The notes below the pieces were generated by a model, which had not been told where the DNA came from, searched no databases, and was given only the letters and a program-made list of their open reading frames with translations. A DNA stretch of 15,789 nt from JAJFTV01 sp964532655 (GTDB lineage Bacteria; Chloroflexota; Anaerolineae; Anaerolineales; Anaerolineaceae): NCBI GenBank assembly GCA_964532655.1, contig CAZHMZ010000084.1, forward strand, positions 1 through 15,789, read 5' to 3'. This document shows positions 1 through 7,296 of this stretch, piece after piece. Position 1 is the stretch's first letter, and the number at the start of each line of letters is the position of its first letter. The position numbers were made by a program, and so were the translations under genes.

Positions 1-387
1 CCCGGCCCCCAGTTTGATCACCGCCTCATCACGGGTGTAAATGGACAGCGCCGTAGTGGGAAATATCACCGCGATGACCAGGAATACCAGGCTAATCAGG
101 AAACCGATCAACAGGCTGATGCCCAGTACCTTGCGCAAATTGGGGATATCTTTTTTGCCCCAGTACTGTGCCGCGAAGATGGCGCCGCCGCTGGAAATAC
201 CAAACGTTACCATGCTGAGCACAAAACTGATCTCATTGGCCAGCCCCACCCCGGCTACTGAGGTGTCTCCCAACTGTCCAATCATCATCACATCCACCAT
301 ATTCAAGCCGTTGGAGATAAAGTTCTGCAGGGCAATGGGGACGGCGATGGTTAATAACGTCTTCCAATATAATTTATCGCGAAACAT
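1..387 (-). CDS. MATE-family multidrug/Na+ antiporter, N-terminal part (runs off the left edge)
   Basis: This is the first 129 codons of a membrane transporter of the MATE family, which exports cationic drugs or metabolites in exchange for Na+ or H+. The start ATG (387-385) is preceded by GTGAGGAT at suitable distance. The visible protein has the family hallmarks: a first hydrophobic helix at residues 8-26, the D-x3-MIGQLG segment at 32-40 opening helix 2, and AQYWGKKD at 73-80, matching the conserved AQ-x-x-G-x-x-D loop between helices 2 and 3. Another hydrophobic helix follows at about 87-110. A complete family member has about 450 residues and 12 helices, so roughly 70% of the gene lies outside the window. 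The gene follows a ~250-nt leader that looks like an attenuator. The family assignment is firm; the substrate cannot be told. Confidence 0.9.
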   Translation of the reverse strand, partial: MFRDKLYWKTLLTIAVPIALQNFISNGLNMVDVMMIGQLGDTSVAGVGLANEISFVLSMVTFGISSGGAIFAAQYWGKKDIPNLRKVLGISLLIGFLISLVFLVIAVIFPTTALSIYTRDEAVIKLGAG

Positions 388-457
388 AAAATCCTCACCC
401 AAATGTAAATCAACGAAGCGAAACCGGCAGTGGAACCTGCAAGTCTTCGCAAAAGCG

Positions 458-477
458 GCTGAAATTATTTTTTCAGC
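458..477 (-). repeat. Small perfect hairpin downstream of the leader terminator
   Basis: GCTGAAA and TTTCAGC form a 7-bp stem with a 6-nt A/T loop, just after the terminator T-tract on the MATE transcript. Its role is unknown. It might stabilise read-through RNA. Confidence 0.4.
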
Positions 478-479
478 GG

Positions 480-512
480 AAAAGAAAAACCGCAGAAGGG
501 AGGCGTCTGCGG
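480..512 (-). terminator. Intrinsic terminator inside the MATE leader (attenuator)
   Basis: On the minus strand CCGCAGA (512-506), a 9-nt loop and TCTGCGG (496-490) form a perfect 7-bp stem, followed at once by TTTTTCTTTT (489-480). It lies between the promoter at 671-643 and the MATE start at 387, so unless it is overridden it would stop transcription before the gene. Confidence 0.75.
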
Positions 513-568
513 CTGATTACCTGCATCGAATGCAAAGCTAAATCACGTCAGGAGACGATCAGAACGCC
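502..568 (-). promoter_or_regulatory. Candidate anti-terminator competing with the leader terminator
   Basis: In the minus-strand RNA, GGCGTTCTG (568-560) can pair with CAGACGCC (509-502), giving 8 pairs with one bulged base. A small hairpin, TGCAT-TCG-ATGCA (534-522), sits between the two arms. The downstream arm overlaps the 5' arm of the terminator stem (512-506), so the two structures cannot form together. The upstream arm lies over the last codons of the leader peptide frames. This is the geometry of ribosome-dependent attenuation. Confidence 0.5.
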
Positions 569-604
569 TGGGCTGAATTGTTGAGACCCATCTTTTTCAT
601 CCAT
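548..604 (-). CDS. Putative leader peptide upstream of the MATE gene
   Basis: Two overlapping tiny frames begin right behind the promoter on the minus strand. One starts at ATG 604 and encodes MDEKDGSQQFSPGVLIVS, ending with TGA at 550-548. The other starts at ATG 600 and encodes MKKMGLNNSAQAF, ending with TGA at 561-559. A purine-rich AAGGA (minus strand, 620-616) lies 11 nt before the first ATG and 15 nt before the second, so the first is better placed. In either case a translating ribosome would cover 568-560, the 5' arm of the proposed anti-terminator. That placement is the main reason to think the peptide is real. Frames this short occur often by chance, so translation is unproven. Confidence 0.4.
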   Translation of the reverse strand: MDEKDGSQQFSPGVLIVS

Positions 605-642
605 GCAGTGATTTGTCCTTTCCATATCAAAATCAACGAGTC

Positions 643-671
643 AGTATAACAGAAAGGAAAATGAGGGTCAA
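643..671 (-). promoter_or_regulatory. Sigma-70-type promoter for the MATE transcript
   Basis: Read on the minus strand there is TTGACC (671-666), a 17-nt spacer, and TATACT (648-643). Each box differs from consensus by one base. Transcription would start near 636, about 250 nt before the MATE start codon, which leaves room for the leader peptide and the terminator described separately. Confidence 0.75.
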
Positions 672-741
672 GGAATCCCACAGACGGGTGACCCGCACAA
701 AAGGGCCCAGCAGACCGGGGCACGCGAGCGAGGGTGTCAAA

Positions 742-770
742 TTCAAGGCTGTGTTGAAAGTGGGTATAAT
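742..770 (+). promoter_or_regulatory. Likely promoter of the symporter/M81 unit
   Basis: TATAAT (765-770) matches the -10 consensus exactly. The best -35 at a 17-nt spacing is TTCAAG (742-747), which is weak. The start codon follows 29 nt after the -10 box, so the leader is short. The promoter is divergent from the MATE promoter about 70 bp away. Confidence 0.5.
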
Positions 771-799
771 CAGACAGTCAGCCAGTTTTTGAGTCCAAT

Positions 800-2182
800 A
801 TGAAAAGAAAAACAACCCTGTTGCTGTTTTCCGGTTTTGTTTTCCTGGCGGTCTGGTTTACCCCGATGCAGAATGTGATGCCGCAGGCCGCCCAGCGCAC
901 TTTTGCGCTGGGTCTGCTGACCGTCATCTGGTGGGCTCTTAAAATCATTCCGCAGGCTTATACCTCATTACTGCTGATTGCCGGGCTGTTGCTTTTCCGG
1001 GTTGCCGAGCCGAGCGTGGTGCTCACCCTGTGGACGCGCCCTCTGGTCTGGCTGATTATTTGCTCCTTCCTCATCAGCGCTGCAGTGAGCAAAACCGGTT
1101 TGGCGCGCCGTTTTGCCCTGTTTTTAATGAGCCGCTTTTCGCCCAACTATGCCGGCACCGTGTTGATGATTTATCTGATCGGCCTGCTGATGAGCCTGTT
1201 TATCCCGCAGACCTTCCCGCGCCTGTTGATTTTGATCGCTGTGGTGCGCGAGGTGATTCGCCTTACCGATACGCCGCCCAAAACAGCCGTCGCGCTGGGG
1301 TTTACCGTGTTCTCCTCACAGGTCGCCACGTCGATGTTCTTCCTGACCGGTGACGCCATCCTCAATCTCTCGGTAGTTGAATTTTCAGGCGTCCCGGTAA
1401 GCTGGACGCACTGGCTGGTGCTGATGGGGGTTCCCGCTCTGGCTGTCACGCTGGTTTTCCTCGGACTGCAATTTCTGGTCTTTGGGCTCAACCGCGAATG
1501 GAAGATCGATCGTCAGAAGTTGCAGGATCTGCTACGTCAGAACGGTCCGTTCTCCCGTCAGGAGAAGATTACACTGATCTGGGTTTGCGTGGCTCTGCTG
1601 CTATGGGCTACCGATTCGCTCACCGGTATTGACCCGGCCTGGTCGGCGGTTATGGTGGTGATCGGGCTGGCCCTGCCCGGTATCGGCGGCGTGCTCACCG
1701 CTGATGACCTCACGCATGGGGTATCCTGGCCGGTGATTCTGTTTGTCACCGGCGCGTTTGCGCTGGGCGCGGTCAGCACTTCAAGCGGGCTTTCCGGCTG
1801 GCTGGTGGATAATCTGCTTCCGGCTGCGCCGCCCCAAAATCCATTCGGTTTTGCAGCCGTCATCGCCGCCGGGGCCATGTCGGTTCATATGCTGGTGGGC
1901 AGTGTGATGGCCAGCCTGTCCGTCACGGCGCCTGCCATGCTGGCATACGCCGCCCAGGCCGGTTGGAACCCGCTCTTCCCGGCGCTGGTCATCTACACCA
2001 TACTGAACGCGCATTTTATCCTACCGTTCCACAATATCACCCTGGTTCTGGGCGATGGCGAACTGGGCGGCTATTCGGCGCGTGAAACCATCCGTTTTGG
2101 TTTGCCGCTTACAGCAGCCACCTGGGCGATTATCCTGCTGGTGGAAATCCCGTGGTGGTCTCTGCTGGGGTTGATACAATAA
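800..2182 (+). CDS. DASS/SLC13-family divalent anion:Na+ symporter
   Basis: This 460-residue integral membrane protein belongs to the divalent anion:sodium symporter (SLC13/CitT-like) superfamily, which imports dicarboxylates, tricarboxylates or sulfate. About a dozen hydrophobic segments cover the chain. Family-like signatures are SFLISAAVSKTGLARR (89-104), typical of the first half, and SQVATSMFFLTGDAILN (about 173-189), in the place of the first substrate/Na+ loop. A matching second repeat motif is around residues 355-380 (HMLVGSVMASLSVTAPAM). The length is normal for the family. The ATG at 800 has no clear ribosome site, only a GAG 7 nt upstream, so the short leader may matter. It is followed after 27 nt by the M81 peptidase gene, which suggests that the transporter supplies that enzyme's substrate. 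The substrate cannot be read from sequence. Confidence 0.85.
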   Translation: MKRKTTLLLFSGFVFLAVWFTPMQNVMPQAAQRTFALGLLTVIWWALKIIPQAYTSLLLIAGLLLFRVAEPSVVLTLWTRPLVWLIICSFLISAAVSKTGLARRFALFLMSRFSPNYAGTVLMIYLIGLLMSLFIPQTFPRLLILIAVVREVIRLTDTPPKTAVALGFTVFSSQVATSMFFLTGDAILNLSVVEFSGVPVSWTHWLVLMGVPALAVTLVFLGLQFLVFGLNREWKIDRQKLQDLLRQNGPFSRQEKITLIWVCVALLLWATDSLTGIDPAWSAVMVVIGLALPGIGGVLTADDLTHGVSWPVILFVTGAFALGAVSTSSGLSGWLVDNLLPAAPPQNPFGFAAVIAAGAMSVHMLVGSVMASLSVTAPAMLAYAAQAGWNPLFPALVIYTILNAHFILPFHNITLVLGDGELGGYSARETIRFGLPLTAATWAIILLVEIPWWSLLGLIQ

Positions 2183-2209
2183 ATTATTATTCGTAAAGGA
2201 GATTTGAAA

Positions 2210-3706
2210 ATGGCCAGGATCGCTATCGCAGGTATCGTGCACGAAACGAACACATTTGCCCCCATGATCACCACCTTCCAGGATTTCGCCGGTGACGCCC
2301 CCGATATGCCAAAACTGCATAACACGGCAGTCATGCGCGCCCTCAAGGGAACGCATGCCAATATTTCCACTGCCGGTTTTCTGGATGTGATGGCCGACAA
2401 GCATGATGTGGTGCCGCTGATGATCGCCACAGCCCAGCCGGCCAGCACCGTCACAAAAGATGCCTTTGACCGGCTGACCGCCCAAATTCAGCAATTGTTG
2501 AAAGAAAACGGTCCCTTCGATGCGGTATATCTGGAGCTGCACGGAGCCATGGTAACCGAGGAATACGAAGACGCTGAAACCGAAATTCTGCGGCGCGTCC
2601 GTCAGGTGGTGGGAAATATCCCCGTAGTGGTCACATTTGATCTGCACGGCAACATCCCCGAGGTGTGCATCCAGGAATTTGACGCCGCCGTGGGATACCG
2701 CACCTATCCGCATGTGGATGTGTATGAGACCGGTGTGCGTATCGCGCATTTGCTGCAGCACATTTTAGACGGCAAACCGATTTACAAAGCCTTCATCAAG
2801 CTGCCCTATCTCATCTCCCCCTCCACGGCGTCTTCCTTCACCGAACCGCTGCTGACCATCTACCCCAAACTGGAGCAAATCGAAAAAGAAGAGGGCGTGC
2901 TGTCGGTCACGTTCATGCACGGGTTCCTGCTGTCCGATATCCATGACGCCGGGCCGAGCCTGTTCACTTACGGCGTCACCCAGGAAGCCGCCGATCATGC
3001 CCTGGATAAGCTGTACGATTTACTGATGGATTATGAGGGCGGGTTTGCCCAGAAGATGTATTCACCCGATGAAGCGGCCGAGAAAGCCATGCATGACGCG
3101 CAGCGCGCCGATAAACCGGTGTTACTGGCCGATGTGCAGGATAACGCGGGCGGTGGCGGTACATCTGATACGGTGTGGATGCTGGAAGCGTTGGTGAAAC
3201 ACGATGCGCAGGATGCCGCGCTGGGGTTGATGTTTGACCCGGCCGCCGCTGAAAAGTTCCATGCTGCCGGTGTGGGCGCACAGGTGGAGCTGGATCTGGG
3301 CGGCAAGCTCATGCCCGGTCACAAACCTTTCCATGGTACATTCACGGTGGAACAGCTTCACGAGGGCCCGTTTGAACCCACCGGCCCCGTGCTGAAAGGC
3401 AGCCAGCCTGATCTGGGCAAGATGGCGCACATCCGCATTGGCGGCGTGCACGTGGTGGTTTCCAGTGTGCGCACCCAGATGAACGATCGCAGCTATTTCA
3501 AAGTGGTGGGGATCGAACCGGAAAAGATGAAGATTGTGGTGGTCAAGAGCACCAATCACTACCGCGCTGATTTCCAGCCCATTGCGTATGAGGTACTGCT
3601 GATCGAAGCCCCCGGCGCCCACATGGAAAATCCGCGCGTACTGCCCTACAAACACCTGCGTGAGGGTGTACGGCTCGGCCCCTTTGGACCGGAGAACAGA
3701 TACTAA
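2210..3706 (+). CDS. M81-family metallopeptidase (MlrC / microcystinase C-like)
   Basis: The 498-residue product matches the M81 (MlrC) family, zinc enzymes named for the last step of microcystin breakdown but widespread in bacteria that never meet microcystin. The N-terminal catalytic domain shows GIVHETNTFAP (8-18), HGAM (111-114), DLHGN (144-148) and YPHVD (166-170). Asp144, His146 and His168 are the likely metal ligands. DNAGGGGTSD (311-320) marks the entry to the C-terminal domain, which ends with the usual basic tail. The start is ATG 2210, preceded by AAAGGAG at 8 nt; an in-frame TTG at 2204 is too close to that site. It lies 27 nt after the symporter gene and is probably co-transcribed with it. 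Family membership is firm. The substrate, a small peptide or amide, is unknown. Confidence 0.88.
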   Translation: MARIAIAGIVHETNTFAPMITTFQDFAGDAPDMPKLHNTAVMRALKGTHANISTAGFLDVMADKHDVVPLMIATAQPASTVTKDAFDRLTAQIQQLLKENGPFDAVYLELHGAMVTEEYEDAETEILRRVRQVVGNIPVVVTFDLHGNIPEVCIQEFDAAVGYRTYPHVDVYETGVRIAHLLQHILDGKPIYKAFIKLPYLISPSTASSFTEPLLTIYPKLEQIEKEEGVLSVTFMHGFLLSDIHDAGPSLFTYGVTQEAADHALDKLYDLLMDYEGGFAQKMYSPDEAAEKAMHDAQRADKPVLLADVQDNAGGGGTSDTVWMLEALVKHDAQDAALGLMFDPAAAEKFHAAGVGAQVELDLGGKLMPGHKPFHGTFTVEQLHEGPFEPTGPVLKGSQPDLGKMAHIRIGGVHVVVSSVRTQMNDRSYFKVVGIEPEKMKIVVVKSTNHYRADFQPIAYEVLLIEAPGAHMENPRVLPYKHLREGVRLGPFGPENRY

Positions 3707-3740
3707 AGTTTTTTCTAAACAGCAAGAAATCGGTTAATGA

Positions 3741-3781
3741 CGATGGGTGAGGCAATCCTGCCTCACCCATCGATTTTTATT
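3741..3781 (+). terminator. Strong intrinsic terminator after the M81 gene
   Basis: A perfect 14-bp stem (3741-3754 with 3759-3772) with the 4-nt loop ATCC is followed by ATTTTTATT. The T-tract is only on the plus-strand side, so it ends the symporter/M81 transcript. It also lies beyond the 3' end of the convergent glutamine synthetase gene. Confidence 0.92.
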
Positions 3782-3855
3782 AATCGGTGAAAACCCTGGT
3801 ACCGTCTCCCGCCGCAGAACAATGCACGGATTGACGGAACCGTTAAGGATATGAT

Positions 3856-5278
3856 TTACGCATCAAAATACAGGTTCATTTCGTACGGGTGCGGGCGGTT
3901 GCGCACGGCGAANNNNNNNNNNTTTCCGCTTGTGATCCACCCAGTTGTTGATCAGCAGATCGTCAAACACCTTTCCGACTTTCAGGAATTCCCGGTCGTT
4001 TTCAAGGGCGATCAGCGCCTCGTTCAGTGAAGAAGGCAGGCTCTTGATTTTTGAGCGCTGCTCATCGGTCCAGGCGAAGATGTTTTCGTCGATCGGGCCA
4101 AACCCGGCTTCGGTGGGGTCGATTTTGTTGATGATGCCGTCAATCCCGGCCATCAATTGGGCTGCCAGGGCCAGATACACGTTGCAGGTGGCATCGGGCG
4201 GGCGGAACTCCATGCGCGCCTTATCCGATTGGACAGCATATTTGGGGATGCGTACCGCCGCGGAACGATTGCCCAGCGAGAAAAAGGCGTTCACCGGTGC
4301 TTCAAAACCGGGCACCAAACGGGTGTATGAATTGGTGCTGGGGTTGGTAAAAGCCAGCAGAGCGGGGCCGTGTTTCAGCAATCCGCCAATGTAATACAGG
4401 GCGGTCTGGCTGAGAAAGCCGTACCCGTTGGCATCGTAAAAGGTGTTGACGCCGTCTTTAAAAAGCTGCTGATGGAAATGCATCCCGTTGCCGGCTTCAC
4501 CATACAGCGGTTTGGGCATGAAGGTAACCGTCTTGCCGGCCTGGTGAGCGGTCATTTTGCAGGCGTACTTGATCAGCATGGTGGCATCTCCGGCCTCCAC
4601 CAGGCCCATCATGGGTGTCTCAATTTCAGATTGCCCGGGACCGCCCACTTCGTGGTGATGGTACTTCACCGGAACGCCCATTTTCTCCAGATTGAGGGCC
4701 ATTTCATTGCGCAGGTTGAAAAACTGGTCCTTGGGCGGGATGGTATGGTAACCGCCGTGCATGGGGTTGTAATGCCCGTGACCGGTCTCCCGGCTGTTCC
4801 ATTCCGCTTCAGCGCACTCAATGCAGTAGCCGGAACGATTGACCGTATTTTCAAAGGATACCGTATCAAAAATATAAAACTCAAACTCCGGTCCCCACAA
4901 GCTCCGGGTGGCAATGCCGGTTTCTCTCAGATATTCCTCTGCCCGAATGGCAATATTACGCGGATCATTGGGGAAGATGGCATGCGTATCCGCTTCCAGT
5001 GTGGAGCAGATAAAACTGAGGGTGGGCGCTTCCCAGAACGGGTCCATAATACCTGTATCCAGCACCGGCACCATCACCATATCGCCCGCTTTCACGCTCT
5101 TTAAACCCACCGATGAGCCGTCGAAACCAATCCCTTCTTCCATAAGATCAGGGGTAAACTGGCTGGCGGGAATGCTGAGGTGATGCCACCGGCCGTACAG
5201 ATCAGAAAATTTAAAGTCGATTGTCTGCACGCCGTGATCACGAACGTAAGCCTGCGCTTGCTCAAAAGTTGAAAACAT
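3856..5278 (-). CDS. glnA: Type I glutamine synthetase (broken only by an assembly gap)
   Basis: Glutamine synthetase makes glutamine from glutamate, ammonia and ATP in a cytoplasmic dodecamer. The start is ATG 5278, behind AGGAGG; an in-frame TTG at 5305 has no such site. Residues 1-452 precede the N run. Motifs in order are GFDGSS (51-56), GPEFEF (129-134), the metal ligands E131, E133, E210 and E218, NGMHFHQ (264-270), GFEAP (324-328), NRSAAVRIP (337-345) and RMEFRPPDAT (355-364). The segment at about 140-180 (AEAEWNS) resembles the I-beta insertion. After the gap, codons from 3912 read FAVRNRPHPYEMNLYFDA and stop at 3858-3856, the classic C-terminus. The sequence on both sides is in codon register with the gap edges, so the true gap must be a multiple of three, probably 9 nt. 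Phe401 replaces the tyrosine used for adenylylation in E. coli. Confidence 0.95.
3913..3922. other. Ten-N assembly gap inside glnA
   Basis: The ten unknown bases fall 19 codons before the glnA stop. Read literally they shift the frame and turn the C-terminus into nonsense. Both flanks start and end on codon boundaries of the expected protein, so ten is a placeholder length. Confidence 0.98.
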
Positions 5279-5413
5279 GTCGGGTTTCTCCTCCTGTAGG
5301 GGCAAAAAAAGAACACAAACTTAACTTGATTGAAGTATCGGGAAAGTGATTTTATCACCGCTGTTGGATTTCACACAGGTGCGTAACATGCAGCCGGTAA
5401 ATCATCTGACTTT

Positions 5414-5449
5414 TTGATTGCACAATTGCCAGCTATACCATACAATCAA
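5414..5449. promoter_or_regulatory. Inverted repeat in the glnA / GntR-PBP divergent region
   Basis: TTGATTG (5414-5420) and CAATCAA (5443-5449) form a 7-bp inverted repeat with 22 nt between the arms, in the 275-bp divergent region. A second palindrome, CCTGCTTGCAGG (5507-5518), lies closer to the regulator start. Either could be an operator for the adjacent regulator. No convincing pair of promoter boxes was found. Confidence 0.3.
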
Positions 5450-5553
5450 TGTGACGCACACGAAAATCGTTAAAATTGATATGGTTGACTGATCGCTTGT
5501 TGCAACCTGCTTGCAGGAAACGGCTTTGAAAATACCTTTCGGGAAATGGCTTT

Positions 5554-6648
5554 ATGGATGAACCTCATCTCTATAAAAAGATCTCCGATAAAATCCGCCA
5601 GGAAATTCTGAACGGACAATGGAAATCCGGCGAAAAGCTGCCCTCGGTACGGGAGATGGCCGCACAGTGGAACTGCACGGTGGGCACCATCCAGCACGCC
5701 TATCAGGAACTGGTGCAGCAGGGTCTGGTCACCAGCCGGGCCGGCCAGGGGACGCGTGTGGCCGAAAGCCTGCCGGTTTTGCATGATACCCCCTTGCGGC
5801 GAGCGCAGATCATCCACCGGGCTGAGTCCTTTTTATTGGAGGCCCTCAACCAGGGTTACCGGCTGGAAGAGGTCAACCAGGCCATTCGTGAGGCCATGGA
5901 ACGCTGGCAACTGGTTGAACAGCAGGAATTCACCGCCACCGAGCAGGTTCTGCGGTTTGCCGGCAGCCATGATCTGGTGATCACCTGGCTGGCCAGTCAC
6001 TTTGATGAAATTGTCCCCGGCGTGAGCCTGCAACCAAAGTTTTCAGGCAGCATGGGCGGTTTGATTGCGCTGGCAGAAGGTCAGGCGGATCTGGTCGGGA
6101 GCCATCTGTTCGATGAGGAAACCGGCCAGTACAATGCGCCGTTTGTGCGCAGGCTGCTGCCCGGCAAACGGACTGCCCTGATCCGGCTGGCTAACCGCCG
6201 CCTGGGTCTCATTTTACCACCTGGCAATCCGATGAATATCCGTACACTGGCCGATCTTGCGCATCCAGGCATCCGCATGGTGAATCGTCAATCCGGTTCG
6301 GGTACCCGTGTATGGCTGGATCTGTCGTTACGCGGCCTTGGGGTGGATGCCAGCCGCATCCCCGGTTATGCCAATGAAAAGCTCACCCATTTTGCGGTGG
6401 CGCAGGAGATCGCGGAGGGGCAGGCTAACGCAGGCATCGGTCTGGAAGGCGCCGCCCTGAGTTACGGGCTGGATTTTATGCTGCTCACCCATGAAGCGTA
6501 TGATCTGGTTGTGCCTGAAGCGGTGATGAACACCCGGCCGGCAGCCCTGCTGCTGGAATGGTTGACCACCCCCTCTGCCAGGCAGACAATTGAGGCCCTG
6601 GGCGGGTACGACACCTCTTCCACCGGCAAGGTGGATTGGGTCGGATGA
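5554..6648 (+). CDS. GntR-type winged-helix regulator fused to a periplasmic-binding-protein-like sensor domain
   Basis: This 364-residue cytoplasmic one-component regulator begins with a GntR-family winged helix at residues 5-70. The helix-turn-helix covers LPSVREMAAQWNCTVGTIQ and is followed by the wing GLVTSRAGQGTRV. A helical linker (about 80-130) leads to a type 2 periplasmic-binding-protein fold (135-350), like the ligand domain of ModE-type or 'PBP superfamily' (PF12727-like) regulators. The signatures are FAGSHDLVI (135-143), SGSMGGL (164-170) and NRQSGSGTR (244-252). Such domains often sense molybdate, tungstate or a small organic anion, but the ligand is not evident here. The ATG at 5554 lacks a good ribosome site. 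It is divergent from glnA and 88 bp upstream of osmC, so either may be a target. No ABC transporter is nearby. Confidence 0.85.
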   Translation: MDEPHLYKKISDKIRQEILNGQWKSGEKLPSVREMAAQWNCTVGTIQHAYQELVQQGLVTSRAGQGTRVAESLPVLHDTPLRRAQIIHRAESFLLEALNQGYRLEEVNQAIREAMERWQLVEQQEFTATEQVLRFAGSHDLVITWLASHFDEIVPGVSLQPKFSGSMGGLIALAEGQADLVGSHLFDEETGQYNAPFVRRLLPGKRTALIRLANRRLGLILPPGNPMNIRTLADLAHPGIRMVNRQSGSGTRVWLDLSLRGLGVDASRIPGYANEKLTHFAVAQEIAEGQANAGIGLEGAALSYGLDFMLLTHEAYDLVVPEAVMNTRPAALLLEWLTTPSARQTIEALGGYDTSSTGKVDWVG

Positions 6649-6674
6649 TCAATCGATTTTCACGCTCGGTCTTC

Positions 6675-6683
6675 TGTTATACT
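6675..6683 (+). promoter_or_regulatory. Possible extended -10 promoter for the OsmC gene
   Basis: TGTTATACT (6675-6683) fits an extended -10 element (TG-n-TATACT). No clear -35 box lies 17 nt upstream, as extended -10 promoters allow. It is 53 nt before the OsmC start codon, so the gene could be expressed apart from the upstream regulator. Confidence 0.4.
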
Positions 6684-6736
6684 TTTCCAACCGGCTGCCG
6701 TCAGCGGCCTGTATTCTCTTCAAAAGGAGATTAATC

Positions 6737-7138
6737 ATGGAAACCACCACTGTCCGCTGGGTGACCGGTGAGACCTTTATCGGGATCGACTCCAACAACC
6801 ATTCGACGGTTCTTTCCACAAAAAATGCCAACACAGGTATGCGCCCTTCTGAGCTACTGGTAGTGGCATTATGCTCCTGTACCTCGGTAGATGTGGTTCA
6901 GATCCTGGAAAAGAAACGCAAACCGCTGGAAATGCTGGAAATTCAGGCTCATTCCCAGCAGGATCCGGAACCGCCGTGGACCTTCCGCAAGATTCACATG
7001 AAATACATCCTTAAAGGCAAGGATCTGACGCCCAAAGATGTGGAGCAGGCGATTGAGCTTTCAGAAGAAAAGTATTGTTCTGTCGCCGCCTCGCTGCGCG
7101 CCACCGTGGAGATCACCTGGGAATACGAGATTTTGTAA
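6737..7138 (+). CDS. OsmC-family protein (probable thiol peroxidase-like)
   Basis: The 133-residue product belongs to the OsmC/Ohr superfamily, small dimeric cytoplasmic proteins; characterised members reduce organic hydroperoxides using two cysteines. Cys48 (in CSCTSVD) and Cys114 (in EKYCSVAAS) stand where the family has its two redox cysteines, and an extra Cys46 lies beside the first. The pattern MRPSELL (35-41) before the first cysteine helix is also typical. The sequence is nearer to the general OsmC/YhfA-like branch than to Ohr, so the true substrate is uncertain. The start at ATG 6737 has AAGGAGA 6 nt upstream; in-frame codons before it overlap the end of the preceding regulator and are not needed. 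A terminator-like hairpin follows at 7189. Confidence 0.87.
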   Translation: METTTVRWVTGETFIGIDSNNHSTVLSTKNANTGMRPSELLVVALCSCTSVDVVQILEKKRKPLEMLEIQAHSQQDPEPPWTFRKIHMKYILKGKDLTPKDVEQAIELSEEKYCSVAASLRATVEITWEYEIL

Positions 7139-7188
7139 GCATTGGCCCGGCCATCGGATACCGAAAAACCATTATTGTAAACATGTGC

Positions 7189-7218
7189 GGTGCGTTCGAT
7201 TTTTGAACGCACCTCTTT
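7189..7218 (+). terminator. Probable terminator hairpin after the OsmC gene
   Basis: GGTGCGTTC (7189-7197) and GAACGCACC (7205-7213) form a perfect 9-bp stem with loop GATTTTT, followed by only a short TCTTT. The position, 51 bp after the OsmC stop, suits termination. The weak T-tract makes it less certain. Confidence 0.5.
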
Positions 7219-7296
7219 GCGCAACCAACCCATCAGAGCATAGTTCCAGATACGGAAGCATTCTTTTATCAATCCAGCATCCATTGGCTTGCTTGA

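Noticed and set aside
2204..2209. TTG at 2204 as start of the M81 gene (two extra codons)
   Set aside because: It is almost inside the AAAGGAG ribosome site (2195-2201). ATG 2210 has the ideal 8-nt distance.
2021..2761. Long minus-strand open frame (246 codons) opposite the M81 gene, and similar ones opposite other genes
   Set aside because: These are mirror frames of G+C-rich coding DNA. The plus-strand products carry clear family motifs while the mirror products, rich in His and Gly, match nothing.
5279..5305. In-frame TTG at 5305 as the glnA start, adding nine residues
   Set aside because: The extension contains the AGGAGG ribosome site itself, and known GlnA proteins begin near the ATG at 5278.
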